42,550 nucleotides of DNA from Cellulomonas sp. B6 (GCF_001462455.1 NZ_LNTD01000063.1:1-42550), one strand, 5' to 3'; positions 33,385 to 42,290 are shown, counted from the stretch's first letter. A program made the numbers and translations. The notes: generated by a model from the letters alone, not told the origin.

Positions 33385-34579
33385 GTCGCAGCGCCGGGCC
33401 CAGGTCCTCCGACGAGCCGTCGTCGGCCGCGCGCAGCAGCGCGTCGTGCAGCGTCGGCAGGAGCGTCGGGTCGTCGGCCGTGCCCGTGCACCGGTCCGTC
33501 CACCGCTGCGCGTACGCCGCGACCATCTGCGCGCGCACGTCGGCCTCCCCGACGTGCCCGGGCGGGGTGTCGACGGGCACCGCGGTGTCGTCGGACGGCA
33601 GGCCGTGCTGCACGAAGCGGAGGTCGGCGGGTGCGCCGGCCCGCTCGACGGCGGCGCGGACGCGTCGCTCGGCGGCCTCCAGGACCGGCAGCGTCCTGCG
33701 GGAGCCGCCCCACACGCACACGCGCCCGTCGGCGGAGCACGCCGGGCCGGACGGGTCGGGTCGCGCGAACCCGTTCGGCGACCACCCCGCCGTCACGAGG
33801 CCCGCGCACGCCACGACGGCGGCCGCGGGCAGCAGGACCGTGGCGGCGTGCGGGCGTGCCGCGTGCAGCCGCGCCCCGAGCAGCACGACGAGGGCCGTGC
33901 CGGCGGTCGCCGCCACGGCGAGGCAGTACGCCGCGAGCACCAGGAGGGGACCGGCGGCGGGCACGAGGCTCGGGTACCACGCCTGGTCGACGAACGGTGC
34001 GACGAGCTGCTGCACCTCGGGGCGCGACGACACGGCCACCTCGCCCGCGAGCAGCGTGGCGGCGTAGGGCGCCGGTGCGACGAGCACCACCCCGAACGGG
34101 GTGCGCAGCGCGGCGCCCACGACGGCGGCCACCACGTAGCAGGACGTCGCGGACGCCAGGCCCAGCACGCTCAGCGGCCAGCCCGACAGCGGCGCGGACG
34201 CACCGAGCGCGGCGCTCCGCCCGAACGCGACGAGGTGCACCAGCAGCAGCGCGCCGACGAGCCACACGAGGTCGCCCGCGACCGACACGAGGACGACGCG
34301 CGGCAACCCGGGCACGCTGCGTCGCAGCGGATACCCGCGGTCGTGCGACCAGCGGGCGCCCGCCAGGTACCCGACCACCGCGAACAGGCAGCCGCCGACC
34401 GCGAAGGACAGGACCGACAGGAAGAGCCCTGTGTCGGGCGTCGCGCCGAGCCACCGGCTGGTCGCCGGGTCCTCGGCGAGGACCAGCACCGCACCGGCCG
34501 CCGTCAGGAGCAGCGCGGCGGCGGGCGCGCCCGACACGGCCGCGGCGTCGAGCACCTCACGCGTGCGTGGATGCGTCAC
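33368..34579 (-). CDS. ABC-transporter-associated membrane protein
   Basis: 403 residues. The GTG at 34579 overlaps the ATPase stop as GTGA. About seven hydrophobic segments (SGAPAAALLLTAAGAVLVL, LFLSVLSFAVGGCLFAVVGY, LVWLVGALLLVHLVAF, AGPLLVLAAYCLAVAA among them) are followed by a C-terminal soluble domain of about 130 residues with Cys residues (GPACSADGRVCVWGG, DRCTGTADD). It is probably the permease of the adjacent ATPase, with an outward domain. Substrate unknown; the type resembles uncharacterised actinobacterial ABC-2-like systems. Confidence 0.75.
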   Translation of the reverse strand: MTHPRTREVLDAAAVSGAPAAALLLTAAGAVLVLAEDPATSRWLGATPDTGLFLSVLSFAVGGCLFAVVGYLAGARWSHDRGYPLRRSVPGLPRVVLVSVAGDLVWLVGALLLVHLVAFGRSAALGASAPLSGWPLSVLGLASATSCYVVAAVVGAALRTPFGVVLVAPAPYAATLLAGEVAVSSRPEVQQLVAPFVDQAWYPSLVPAAGPLLVLAAYCLAVAATAGTALVVLLGARLHAARPHAATVLLPAAAVVACAGLVTAGWSPNGFARPDPSGPACSADGRVCVWGGSRRTLPVLEAAERRVRAAVERAGAPADLRFVQHGLPSDDTAVPVDTPPGHVGEADVRAQMVAAYAQRWTDRCTGTADDPTLLPTLHDALLRAADDGSSEDLGPALRRARAC

Positions 34580-35334
34580 CGCACGCCGCCGAGCAGCCGC
34601 TGCACCGTGACCGCACCGTCGCCGGTGACGGACCCGACGAGGCGTCCCGCGTCGAGGACGTGGTGGGTCGCTCCCGGGTACCGGTTGAGCTCGTGGTCGT
34701 CGTGGGACGCGACGACCACGACCGCACCCGAGTCGACCGCCGTGGTCACGACGTCGTGCACGGCGTCCCGCGCCTCGAAGTCCAGGCCGGACGTCGGCTC
34801 GTCGAGCAGGTACACGTGCGGGTGGTTCGCCAGCTCGACCGCCAGGCCGAGCCTGCGCTGCATCCCGCCGGAGAGGCGGCTCGCGCGCGTCTCGGCCCGG
34901 TCGGCGAGCCCCACCGCGTCGAGCACCTCGTCCGCACGGGACCCGACCTCGTCGCGCGCCACGCCGCGCAGCCACGCCCCGTAGCGCGCGTACGCCCGGA
35001 CGCTCGCCCGGCCGCGCACCGCGAAGTCCTGGTGGAGGTACCCCGAGGCCGCGCGGTACGCCCGCCACGCGTCCGCGCCGACGACCTCCGCGCCGTCGAG
35101 CCGCAGCGTGCCCGCCTGCGGGCGCTCGAGCCCTGCGAGCACGCGCAGCAGGCTGCTCTTGCCCGAGCCGTTGCGCCCGACGAGGAAGTGCACGCCCGCG
35201 GGCAGCGCGAGGCGGTCGACGGCGAGCGTGAACCCCGCGCGGCCGTACCGGAGCACGAGCCCCTCGACGTCCAGCCGGTGCGACGGCAGCGGCGACCCCG
35301 CCGCGAGGGCGTCCGACCCGCGGACCGATGACAT
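34576..35334 (-). CDS. ABC transporter ATP-binding protein
   Basis: 252 residues from ATG 35334. Walker A LVGRNGSGKSS, Q-loop region GYLHQDFAV, signature ASRLSGGMQRRLGLA, Walker B VYLLDEPTSGLD and switch His in VVASHDDHE are all intact. It is first in a three-gene minus-strand operon with two membrane proteins and so most likely powers their export function. TAGGGT on the minus strand (35411-35416) is a plausible -10 box. Confidence 0.93.
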   Translation of the reverse strand: MSSVRGSDALAAGSPLPSHRLDVEGLVLRYGRAGFTLAVDRLALPAGVHFLVGRNGSGKSSLLRVLAGLERPQAGTLRLDGAEVVGADAWRAYRAASGYLHQDFAVRGRASVRAYARYGAWLRGVARDEVGSRADEVLDAVGLADRAETRASRLSGGMQRRLGLAVELANHPHVYLLDEPTSGLDFEARDAVHDVVTTAVDSGAVVVVASHDDHELNRYPGATHHVLDAGRLVGSVTGDGAVTVQRLLGGVR

Positions 35335-35521
35335 CGCGTGCGCCCCCTGCGCCTCGTGGACCGTCTCGCACGTGTCGCGTCGGCCACGTCGCCGGCCCGG
35401 CACGACCGCGACCCTAGCGCGGCGGCGCCCTGTCGCGTGGCCGGGTGGGGGAGCCGGCCAGCGCCTAGGCTCGGACCCGGGGCGCTGCCCGCGCCCGGCA
35501 CCCGACGCACGAGGAGTGGAC
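35335..35521. promoter_or_regulatory. Divergent promoter region between the ABC operon and osmC-like gene
   Basis: Minus-strand -10 candidate TAGGGT (complement of 35411-35416) for the ABC operon; plus-strand TAGGCT at 35466-35471 for the OsmC gene, whose ribosome binding site GAGGAG is at 35511-35516. Confidence 0.45.
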
Positions 35522-35962
35522 ATGCCCACGCGCACCGCACGGACCGCCTGGAACGGCACGCTGCAGGACGGCGGCGGCCAGGTCGAGCTGTCGAGCTCGA
35601 AGGTCGGCACGTACGACGTCTCCTTCCCGAAGCGCGCGGCCGACGAGGCCGGCGGCACGACCAGCCCCGAGGAGCTCATCGCGGCGGCGCACTCGTCGTG
35701 CTTCGCGATGCAGCTGTCGGCCGACGTCGCCGAGGCGGGCGGCACGCCCGTCGCCCTCGAGGTGACCGCCGACGTGAGCCTCGGCCCGGACCCGGCGGGC
35801 GGCTTCCGCCTCACGGGCATCGCGCTGCACGTGCGCGGCGAGGTCGAGGGCCTGGACGCCGACGGGTTCCGCGCGGCGGCCGAGAAGGCCAAGGCCGGCT
35901 GCCCGGTGTCGAAGGCGCTCACGGGCGTCGAGATCACGCTGGACGCGACGCTCGAGCACTGA
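35522..35962 (+). CDS. OsmC family peroxiredoxin
   Basis: 146 residues, ATG 35522 with GAGGAG 5 nt upstream. RTARTAWNGTLQDGGGQV opens the domain; the two redox cysteines are in AAAHSSCFAMQLS and AKAGCPVSKAL, and TSPEELIAAAH is the typical helix start. Family members reduce organic hydroperoxides, usually with lipoyl or thiol partners. Monocistronic, followed by a strong hairpin. Confidence 0.93.
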   Translation: MPTRTARTAWNGTLQDGGGQVELSSSKVGTYDVSFPKRAADEAGGTTSPEELIAAAHSSCFAMQLSADVAEAGGTPVALEVTADVSLGPDPAGGFRLTGIALHVRGEVEGLDADGFRAAAEKAKAGCPVSKALTGVEITLDATLEH

Positions 35963-35975
35963 CCCCCTGACCCGC

Positions 35976-36014
35976 CGCGAGGGCGGTCCGGCCGCGCGCC
36001 GGTCCGCCCTCGCG
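35976..36014 (+). terminator. Terminator of the OsmC gene
   Basis: Perfect 11-bp arms CGCGAGGGCGG (35976-35986) and CCGCCCTCGCG (36004-36014) with a GC-rich loop, 14 bp after the stop. Confidence 0.7.
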
Positions 36015-36042
36015 CACGTCCGGGCCCGGGACCTGGGTCCCG

Positions 36043-36061
36043 TGAGGTGAGCCTTGCCTCA
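36043..36061. promoter_or_regulatory. IdeR/DtxR-type iron box upstream of feoA
   Basis: TGAGGTGAGCCTTGCCTCA is an imperfect 19-bp palindrome that matches the DtxR/IdeR consensus TTAGGTTAGSCTAACCTAA at about 14 positions, including the AGG and CCT cores. It ends 4 bp before the -10 box TACGTT (36066-36071), so bound repressor would block RNA polymerase. Iron-dependent repression of the feo operon is expected. Confidence 0.75.
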
Positions 36062-36065
36062 GGTC

Positions 36066-36071
36066 TACGTT
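36066..36071 (+). promoter_or_regulatory. -10 box of the feo operon
   Basis: TACGTT ends 7 nt before the GTG start at 36079 with no ribosome binding site between, so the feo mRNA is probably leaderless. Confidence 0.55.
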
Positions 36072-36078
36072 CGGCGAC

Positions 36079-36348
36079 GTGGACCTGTGCACGCTGCCGC
36101 CCGGAGCGGCCGCCCGCGTCGTCGCCGTCGACCTCGAGGACGGGCCGCGCGTCCGTCTCCACGAGCTGGGGCTGCGCCCCGGCGGGGACGTCCGCGTGAC
36201 GCACCGCGCCGCGTTCGGCGGGCTCGTGGTGGCCGTCGGCGCCGACCGGTTCGCGGTCGACGCGCGCACCGCCGCGCGCATCCGGGTCGCGGTCGGTCCC
36301 GTCGACGTCGCCCCCGCCCACCCCTCCCCGGCGGGGGCGACGTCGTGA
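36079..36348 (+). CDS. feoA: Ferrous iron transport protein FeoA
   Basis: 89 residues. SH3-like FeoA fold: LPPGAAARVVAVD, VRLHELGLRPGGDVRV, FGGLVVAVGADRFAV and ARIRVAV follow the family pattern. FeoA is a cytoplasmic partner of FeoB. The stop overlaps the FeoB start as GTGA, so the two are co-translated. Controlled by the iron box at 36043-36061. Confidence 0.9.
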   Translation: MDLCTLPPGAAARVVAVDLEDGPRVRLHELGLRPGGDVRVTHRAAFGGLVVAVGADRFAVDARTAARIRVAVGPVDVAPAHPSPAGATS

Positions 36349-38297
36349 GCTGCCACGAGCAGCCCGCGGGCGCCACGACGACGCTCGACGCACCGCTCGT
36401 CGTTCTCGTGGGCAACCCCAACGTGGGCAAGTCGACGCTGTTCAACGCGCTCACCGGCGCCCGGCAGCGCGTGGTCAACGCCCCCGGCACGACCGTCGAG
36501 CTGCAGACCGGCACGTGGCGCCCGGGGCCGTCCGCGGCCCGTGCCGAGCTGCGGCTCGTCGACCTGCCCGGCGCGTACTCGCTGGTGGCCCGCACGCCCG
36601 ACGAGCAGGTGACCGCCGACGTCGTCGCCGGGGGCGGTGACCTCGGCCGGGCCGACGTCGCCGTGGTCCTGGTCGAGGCCGGGGCGCTCGCGCGCTCGCT
36701 GTACCTGCTGGGGCAGGTCGCGCGGCTCGGGCTGCGCGTCGTCGTCGGGCTCACGATGGTCGACGTGGCGCGCTCGCGCGGCATCGACGTGGACGCCGAC
36801 GCGCTCGCGGGGCGCCTGGGCGTGCAGGTCGTGGCCGTGCACCCGCGCAGCGGCCGCGGCGCCGACGCGCTCGCGCAGGCCGTGCTGACGACGCTGCGCG
36901 ACCCCGACGCGGGCCACGTGCTGCTGCCCCCGGCCGCGCCCGCCGACGCCGTGGCGGGCGCCGAGCCCTCGCCCGACGAGGTCGAGGCCCTGTTCGCGTG
37001 GGTCGACGAGCACGTCCGCGCCGTCGGCGGCACGCCGCCCGCGGGCGTGCGGACCCGCTCGGACCGCATCGACCGCGTGCTGCTGCACCCCGTCGCGGGC
37101 GTCCCCGTGTTCCTCGGGGTCATGTGGCTGCTGTTCCAGCTCGCGACCGCGGCCGCCGCGCCGATCATGGACGGCGCGGAGCGCCTGGTCACGGGGCCGC
37201 TGGCCGACGGCGTGACGGCCGGGCTCGACGCGCTGCACGCACCCGCGTGGCTCGTCGGCCTGCTGGTCGACGGCGTGCTCGCGGGCGTCGGCACGGTCGC
37301 GTCGTTCGTGCCGCTCATGGCGATGATGTTCGTCGCGGTCGCGCTGCTCGAGGACTGCGGGTACCTCGCGCGCGCCGCGTTCGTCGCCGACCGCGCGATG
37401 CGCGCCATCGGGCTCGACGGGCGCGCGATGCTGCCGTTCGTCGTCGGGTTCGGCTGCAACCTGCCCGCGCTCGCGGCGACGCGCACGCTGCCCCACGCGC
37501 GCCAGCGGCTCATGGTCGGTCTGCTCGTGCCGTGGACGTCCTGCCCCGCGCGCCTGACCGTGTACGTCCTGCTGTCCTCGATCTTCTTCCCCGGGCAGGC
37601 GGGCACGGCGAACTTCCTCATGTACGTCGCGAGCATCGGGCTGGTCGTGCTGGGCGGGCTGCTGCTGCGCGTCACGCTGTTCCGCGACCTGCGGCGCGAG
37701 CCGCTCGTGCTCGCGCTGCCCGCCTACCAGCGCCCGCGGCTGCGCGCGCTGGCGGTGTCGACGTGGACGCGGGTGCGGTCCTTCCTCACCAAGGCCGGGC
37801 AGGTCATCGTCGTGACGCTCACGGTCGTGTGGGTCGCGCTCGCGGTCCCGGTGGTCGGCGGGCACGCGGTCGGCGACGTGCCGGTCGCCGACTCGCTGTA
37901 CGGGCGCGCGGCCGAGGCGGTGGCGCCCGTGCTGGCGCCCGCCGGGTTCGGCGACTGGCACGCGTCGGCCGCGCTCGTCACGGGCTTCGTCGCCAAGGAG
38001 GTCGCGGTCGGTGCGCTCGCGCAGGCGTACGCGGTCGACGAGCCCGACGACCCCGCCGCCTCGGGGGACCTGGGGGACCGGCTGCGCGCGACGTTCGAGG
38101 AGTCGTCGGGCGGGCACGCGGCCGCGGCCGCCGCGGCGTTCATGGTCTTCGTGCTCGCGTACACGCCGTGCCTCGCGACGGTCGCCGAGCAGTGGCGGCT
38201 GTTCGGGGCGCGCTGGACGCTCGGGTGCGTGGGGGTGCAGCTCGCGGTCGCGTGGCTGCTGGCGGTCGCGGTGTTCCGGGTCGGGGCGCTGCTGTGA
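36345..38297 (+). CDS. feoB: Ferrous iron transporter FeoB
   Basis: 650 residues. N-terminal G domain: G1 GNPNVGKST (23-31), G2 Thr in NAPGTTVE, G3 DLPGAYSL; the G4 motif reads LTMVD, with Thr in place of the usual Asn of NxxD. Two Gate-type membrane halves follow, including GFGCNLPALAATRTL and PWTSCPARLTVYVLL, plus late segments AAFMVFVLAYTPCLATV. This is the GTP-dependent Fe(II) uptake channel of the inner membrane. It overlaps FeoA and FeoC by 4 nt each. Somewhat shorter than E. coli FeoB (773), normal for actinobacteria. Confidence 0.95.
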   Translation: MSCHEQPAGATTTLDAPLVVLVGNPNVGKSTLFNALTGARQRVVNAPGTTVELQTGTWRPGPSAARAELRLVDLPGAYSLVARTPDEQVTADVVAGGGDLGRADVAVVLVEAGALARSLYLLGQVARLGLRVVVGLTMVDVARSRGIDVDADALAGRLGVQVVAVHPRSGRGADALAQAVLTTLRDPDAGHVLLPPAAPADAVAGAEPSPDEVEALFAWVDEHVRAVGGTPPAGVRTRSDRIDRVLLHPVAGVPVFLGVMWLLFQLATAAAAPIMDGAERLVTGPLADGVTAGLDALHAPAWLVGLLVDGVLAGVGTVASFVPLMAMMFVAVALLEDCGYLARAAFVADRAMRAIGLDGRAMLPFVVGFGCNLPALAATRTLPHARQRLMVGLLVPWTSCPARLTVYVLLSSIFFPGQAGTANFLMYVASIGLVVLGGLLLRVTLFRDLRREPLVLALPAYQRPRLRALAVSTWTRVRSFLTKAGQVIVVTLTVVWVALAVPVVGGHAVGDVPVADSLYGRAAEAVAPVLAPAGFGDWHASAALVTGFVAKEVAVGALAQAYAVDEPDDPAASGDLGDRLRATFEESSGGHAAAAAAAFMVFVLAYTPCLATVAEQWRLFGARWTLGCVGVQLAVAWLLAVAVFRVGALL

Positions 38298-38524
38298 GCC
38301 TCCTGGCCGACGTCGTCGCGGAGGCGGGTCGGGGTGCCGGGCCCGCGACGGTCGCGCGGCGGCTCGGCGTCGACGTCGGGCTCGTCGAGACCGTGCTCGA
38401 CCACGCCGCGCGGGTCGGGCTCGTGCAGACGTCGTCGTCCGCGCTGGGGCGCACCGCGTGCCCGACGTGCCCGCCGCGCGAGCAGCGACCCGTGTCCTGC
38501 GCGGGCTGCCCGCTGACCCGCTGA
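38294..38524 (+). CDS. FeoC-like small Fe-S / winged-helix protein
   Basis: 76 residues; GTG 38294 overlaps the FeoB stop (GTGA). N-terminal winged-helix-like part GAGPATVARRLGVDVGLVE and VLDHAARVGLVQ; the C-terminus has two CxxC pairs, CPTC and CAGC, nine residues apart, suitable for a metal or Fe-S cluster. This matches FeoC-like proteins that follow feoB and are thought to sense iron or oxygen or to modulate FeoB stability. Confidence 0.8.
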   Translation: MSLLADVVAEAGRGAGPATVARRLGVDVGLVETVLDHAARVGLVQTSSSALGRTACPTCPPREQRPVSCAGCPLTR

Positions 38525-38594
38525 CGGTGCTCGTGCCGGACAGCGCGTGGACGCGGGTGTCGGGTCCTACGCGGGGGGTGGGACACTGCCGGGC

Positions 38595-41500
38595 GTGGCT
38601 GTGACGACCGGAACGCCCCCTGTCCGGGACGTCGTGCACGCGCTGCGCGACGTCGTGCGCGGGAGCGTCGACGACTCCTCCCGCCGGCGCGCCGAGTACT
38701 CGACGGACGCGTCCAACTACCGCGTCGTGCCGCAGGTCGTGGTGTTCCCGCGGGACACCGACGACGTGCTCGCGGCGCTGCAGGTCGCGCGCGAGACCGG
38801 CACGCCGCTGACCTCGCGCGGCGGCGGCACGTCGGTCGCGGGGAACGCCGTGGGCACCGGCATCGTCCTCGACTTCTCGCGGCACGTGAACCGCGTCCTC
38901 GAGATCGACCCCGACGCACGCACCGCACGTATCGAGCCCGGCGTCATCATGGCGCACCTGCAGAAGGCCGCCGCGCCGCACGGCCTGCGGTTCGGGCCCG
39001 ACCCGTCGACGCAGGCCCGCGCGACGCTCGGCGGCATGATCGGCAACAACGCGTGCGGCCCGCGGGCCGTCGCCTACGGGCGCACGGCCGACAACGTCGT
39101 CGACCTCGACGTCGTCGACGGCACAGGACGACGCTTCACGGCGCGCGCCGGGGCGGGGTCGCTCGACGTCGTCCCCGGGCTCGACGGCCTCGTGCGTGCG
39201 CACCTCGACGTGATCCGTACCGAGCTCGGCCGGTTCCGCCGCCAGGTGTCGGGGTACTCGCTCGAGCACCTCGCGCCCGAGCACGGCACCGACCTCGCCA
39301 AGATGCTCGTCGGCACCGAGGGCACGCTCGTCACGCTGCTCGGCGCGACCGTGAACCTCGTGCCCGTGCCGTCGGCGCCCGTACTCGTCGTCCTCGGCTA
39401 CCCCGACATGCCGACGGCCGCCGACGCGGTGCCCGCGCTGCTCGCGCACGCCCCGCTCGCGATCGAGGGCATGGACTCGCGGCTCGTCGACGTCGTGCGG
39501 CGCGTCAAGGGCGCGTCGGCCGTGCCCGACCTGCCGCCCGGCGCCGGCTGGATGATGTGCGAGGTCGGCGGCGCGACCCTCGACGAGGCGATGGCCACGG
39601 CGCGCGCGCTCGCGGCCGACGCCGGCACCGACGCCGTCGGCATCTTCCCGCCCGGGCCCGAGGCCGCGGCCATGTGGCGCATCCGCGAGGACGGTGCGGG
39701 CCTGGGCGGACGCACGCCGTCGGGTGCGCAGGCGTGGCCCGGGTTCGAGGACTCGGCCGTGCCGCCCGAGCGGCTCGGCGCGTACCTGCGCGAGCTCGAG
39801 GCGCTCATGGCCGACCACCGCGTCGACGGGCTCGCCTACGGGCACTTCGGCGACGGCTGCGTGCACCTGCGCATCGACATGCCGATGGAGCGCTCGGGCG
39901 GGCCGCTGCGCGCGTTCATGGAGGACGCCGCGACGCTCGTCGCGAAGCACGGCGGCTCGCTCTCGGGCGAGCACGGCGACGGGCGTGCGCGCTCCGAGCT
40001 GCTGCCCGTCATGTACTCGCAGCGCGCGATCGACCTGTTCGGCGCCGTCAAGGACCTGTTCGACCCGCGCGACCTGCTCAACCCGGGCGTCCTGGTGCGG
40101 CCGCGGCCGCTCGACGCCGACCTGCGCCGGCCCGCGGCGCGCGCGCTGCCCGCCGCGTCGGGCTTCTCGTTCGCGCACGACGGCGGGGACCTGACGACCG
40201 CCGTGCACCGGTGCGTCGGCGTCGGCAAGTGCCGCGCCGACAACCACGCCGCGGGCGGGTTCATGTGCCCGTCGTACCTCGCGACGAAGGACGAGAAGGA
40301 CTCGACGCGGGGCCGCGCGCGCGTGCTGCAGGAGATGGCCAACGGGTCGCTCGTGTCGCGCGGCTGGTCGTCGGCCGAGGTGCACGAGTCGCTCGACCTG
40401 TGCCTGAGCTGCAAGGCGTGCTCGTCGGACTGCCCGGCGGGCGTCGACATGGCGCAGTACAAGGCCGAGGTGCTGCACCGCACCTACCAGGGCCGGCTGC
40501 GCCCCGTGAACCACTACGCGCTGGGCTGGCTGCCGCGCTGGGCGCGCCTGGTCACGGGCGTGCCGGGGCTCGCGGCGCTCGCCAACGCGGTGCTGGGCGT
40601 GCGGCCCGTCGCGAAGCTCGTGCTCAGGCTGGGCGGCATGGACACCCGTCGGAAGATGGTGTCGTTCGCGCCCGTGCCGTTCCGTGCGTGGGCCCGCCAG
40701 GACGGGCGGCGCGCGGGCGACGTGCGCGTGGTCGGGCGTCGCGACGCCGAGCGCGTCGCGCTGCCGGCCGAGACCGCGGGTGCCGGGGGTGCGGCGGCGG
40801 CCGACGACGCGACGGGCGGGGCCCGTGCCGAGCACGGTGCGCCGCGTCCGCCCGTGCTGCTGTGGACCGACTCGTTCAGCGACACGCTCGCGCCGTCGGT
40901 CGCGCACGCGGCCGTGGCGGTGCTGCGCGACGCCGGCTACGACGTGCTGGTGCCCGACCACGACGCGTGCTGCGGCCTCACGTGGATCAGCACCGGTCAG
41001 CTCGACGGTGCGCGCCACCAGCTCGAGCACCTGCTCGAGGTGCTCGGGCCGTTCGCGGTCAACGGCATCCCGATCGTCGGGCTCGAGCCGTCGTGCACGG
41101 CCGTGCTGCGCAGCGACCTCGTCGACCTGCTGCCCGACGACCCGCGGGCGACGGCCGTCTCCCGCGCGACCCGCACGCTCGCCGAGCTGCTGACCGCGCC
41201 CGCGCCGATCGGCCCGGGGGACCGGTGGCAGGTGCCCGACCTGTCGGACGTGACGGCCGTCGTGCAGCCGCACTGCCACCACTACTCGGTCATGACGTGG
41301 ACCGCGGACCGTCGCCTGCTCACCGACGCGGGCGCGCAGTTCTCGACGCTCGCCGGGTGCTGCGGGCTCGCGGGCAACTTCGGCATGGAGAAGGGGCACT
41401 ACGACGTGTCGGTCGCGGTGGCCGAGAACGCGCTGCTCCCCGCGCTGCGCGCCGCGGCGCCGGGCGACGTCTACCTGGCCGACGGGTACTCGTGCCGCAC

Positions 41501-41600
41501 GCAGGCCGACCAGCTCGCGGGCGTGCAGGGCGTGCACCTGGCCGAGCTGCTCGCGTCCCACCTGCCCGCCGCGGCGTCGTCACCCGCCGCCACCGACTGA
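38595..41600 (+). CDS. FAD- and Fe-S-binding D-2-hydroxyacid dehydrogenase (YdiJ/D-2-hydroxyglutarate or D-lactate type)
   Basis: 1001 residues from GTG 38595; GACACT ends 7 nt upstream (leaderless). N-terminal FAD_binding_4 domain: TSRGGGTSVAGNA and LGGMIGNNACGPRAVAYG. FAD-oxidase C-terminal domain: YGHFGDGCVHLR, GSLSGEHGDGRARSELL, DPRDLLNPGVLV. Fe-S part: CVGVGKCR then CPSYLATKDE, and CLSCKACSSDCP. C-terminal CCG domains: DHDACCGLTW and LAGCCGLAGNFGMEKGHYD. The family oxidises D-2-hydroxyglutarate or D-lactate and passes electrons to an acceptor. A variable, Ala/Gly-rich linker is near 725-760. It follows the feo genes but has its own promoter-like box. Confidence 0.92.
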   Translation: MAVTTGTPPVRDVVHALRDVVRGSVDDSSRRRAEYSTDASNYRVVPQVVVFPRDTDDVLAALQVARETGTPLTSRGGGTSVAGNAVGTGIVLDFSRHVNRVLEIDPDARTARIEPGVIMAHLQKAAAPHGLRFGPDPSTQARATLGGMIGNNACGPRAVAYGRTADNVVDLDVVDGTGRRFTARAGAGSLDVVPGLDGLVRAHLDVIRTELGRFRRQVSGYSLEHLAPEHGTDLAKMLVGTEGTLVTLLGATVNLVPVPSAPVLVVLGYPDMPTAADAVPALLAHAPLAIEGMDSRLVDVVRRVKGASAVPDLPPGAGWMMCEVGGATLDEAMATARALAADAGTDAVGIFPPGPEAAAMWRIREDGAGLGGRTPSGAQAWPGFEDSAVPPERLGAYLRELEALMADHRVDGLAYGHFGDGCVHLRIDMPMERSGGPLRAFMEDAATLVAKHGGSLSGEHGDGRARSELLPVMYSQRAIDLFGAVKDLFDPRDLLNPGVLVRPRPLDADLRRPAARALPAASGFSFAHDGGDLTTAVHRCVGVGKCRADNHAAGGFMCPSYLATKDEKDSTRGRARVLQEMANGSLVSRGWSSAEVHESLDLCLSCKACSSDCPAGVDMAQYKAEVLHRTYQGRLRPVNHYALGWLPRWARLVTGVPGLAALANAVLGVRPVAKLVLRLGGMDTRRKMVSFAPVPFRAWARQDGRRAGDVRVVGRRDAERVALPAETAGAGGAAAADDATGGARAEHGAPRPPVLLWTDSFSDTLAPSVAHAAVAVLRDAGYDVLVPDHDACCGLTWISTGQLDGARHQLEHLLEVLGPFAVNGIPIVGLEPSCTAVLRSDLVDLLPDDPRATAVSRATRTLAELLTAPAPIGPGDRWQVPDLSDVTAVVQPHCHHYSVMTWTADRRLLTDAGAQFSTLAGCCGLAGNFGMEKGHYDVSVAVAENALLPALRAAAPGDVYLADGYSCRTQADQLAGVQGVHLAELLASHLPAAASSPAATD

Positions 41601-41668
41601 CCCGCCCACCGCCGATCATGTGCCGCGCGCCCAGCGCGCGCTACGCCGCCGAGTGCGGCAGAACGCCA

Positions 41669-41700
41669 CCGAGCGCGCCGGAAACGAGTACCGCGCTCGG
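41669..41700. terminator. Bidirectional terminator between the dehydrogenase and tetR
   Basis: CCGAGCGCG (41669-41677) pairs with CGCGCTCGG (41692-41700) around a loop containing GGAAACGAG. It lies between two convergent genes and could serve both. Confidence 0.65.
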
Positions 41701-41715
41701 CGGGGCGCGGCGGGG

Positions 41716-42231
41716 TCAGGCCTGGTCGAGCAGGGTGCGGACCGCGTCCTTGACGCGTGCGTCGAGCGGGGTGTCGCCGCTGCCCAGCAGGGCGTGCAGG
41801 AACAGGCCGTCGCCCACGAGCTGCACGAGGCGCGCGGTCACGGGGTCGCCGATCGCCCGGCGCAGGCCCGCGGCCCAGTCGTCGAGGTAGCGGGCCATGC
41901 GGTCGCTCGCGGGCGGGTAGGTGCCGAGCAGGCGCAGCGCCGCGAGCAGCGTGCGCTCCTCGGGACCGTCGGCGGTCTGCGAGCCGTCGAGGAACCAGCG
42001 CGCCGCGCCGTCGGGGTCGGGCGGGCACTGCGCGTCCGCTGCGGCGCCGCCCGCGTCGAGCCGGTCGAGCAGTCCCTCGAACAGGTCGTCCTTGCTGCGG
42101 AAGTGGTAGAGCAGCCCGCCCTTGGAGACGCCCGCGCGCTCGGCGACCGCGTCGAGCGTGGCGCCGCCGGGGCCGTCCTCGAGGAGGACGTCCTGCAGCG
42201 CGTCGAGGATGCGGTCGCGGGTGGGGGCCAT
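41716..42231 (-). CDS. TetR family transcriptional repressor
   Basis: 171 residues from ATG 42231. N-terminal helix-turn-helix: RDRILDALQDVLLEDG, ATLDAVAERAGVSKGGLLYHF and RSKDDLFEGLLD, a textbook TetR DNA-binding domain. The C-terminal ligand domain is helical (LLAALRLLGTYP, ARLVQLVGDGLFLHALLG), resembling the BetI/TetR_C group. AGCCTA (42240-42245) gives a minus-strand -10 box 8 nt from the ATG. It is divergent from the gene at 42417 and very likely controls both from the operator at 42287-42308. Confidence 0.93.
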   Translation of the reverse strand: MAPTRDRILDALQDVLLEDGPGGATLDAVAERAGVSKGGLLYHFRSKDDLFEGLLDRLDAGGAAADAQCPPDPDGAARWFLDGSQTADGPEERTLLAALRLLGTYPPASDRMARYLDDWAAGLRRAIGDPVTARLVQLVGDGLFLHALLGSGDTPLDARVKDAVRTLLDQA

Positions 42232-42260
42232 GGGCGTCGAGCCTAGCGACGGAGATCACC

Positions 42261-42290
42261 TTGTGCACCGTCCGGACGGTCGACTACTAT
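42261..42290 (+). promoter_or_regulatory. Promoter of the TetR-controlled gene
   Basis: -35 TTGTGC (42261-42266), 18-bp spacer, -10 TACTAT (42285-42290). The spacer is filled by the perfect palindrome ACCGTCCGGACGGT (42267-42280); the -10 overlaps the operator at 42287. Confidence 0.65.

Noticed and set aside
35934-41561. 1875-codon open frame on the minus strand
   Set aside because: Antisense to feoABC and the FAD dehydrogenase, low complexity, no motif.
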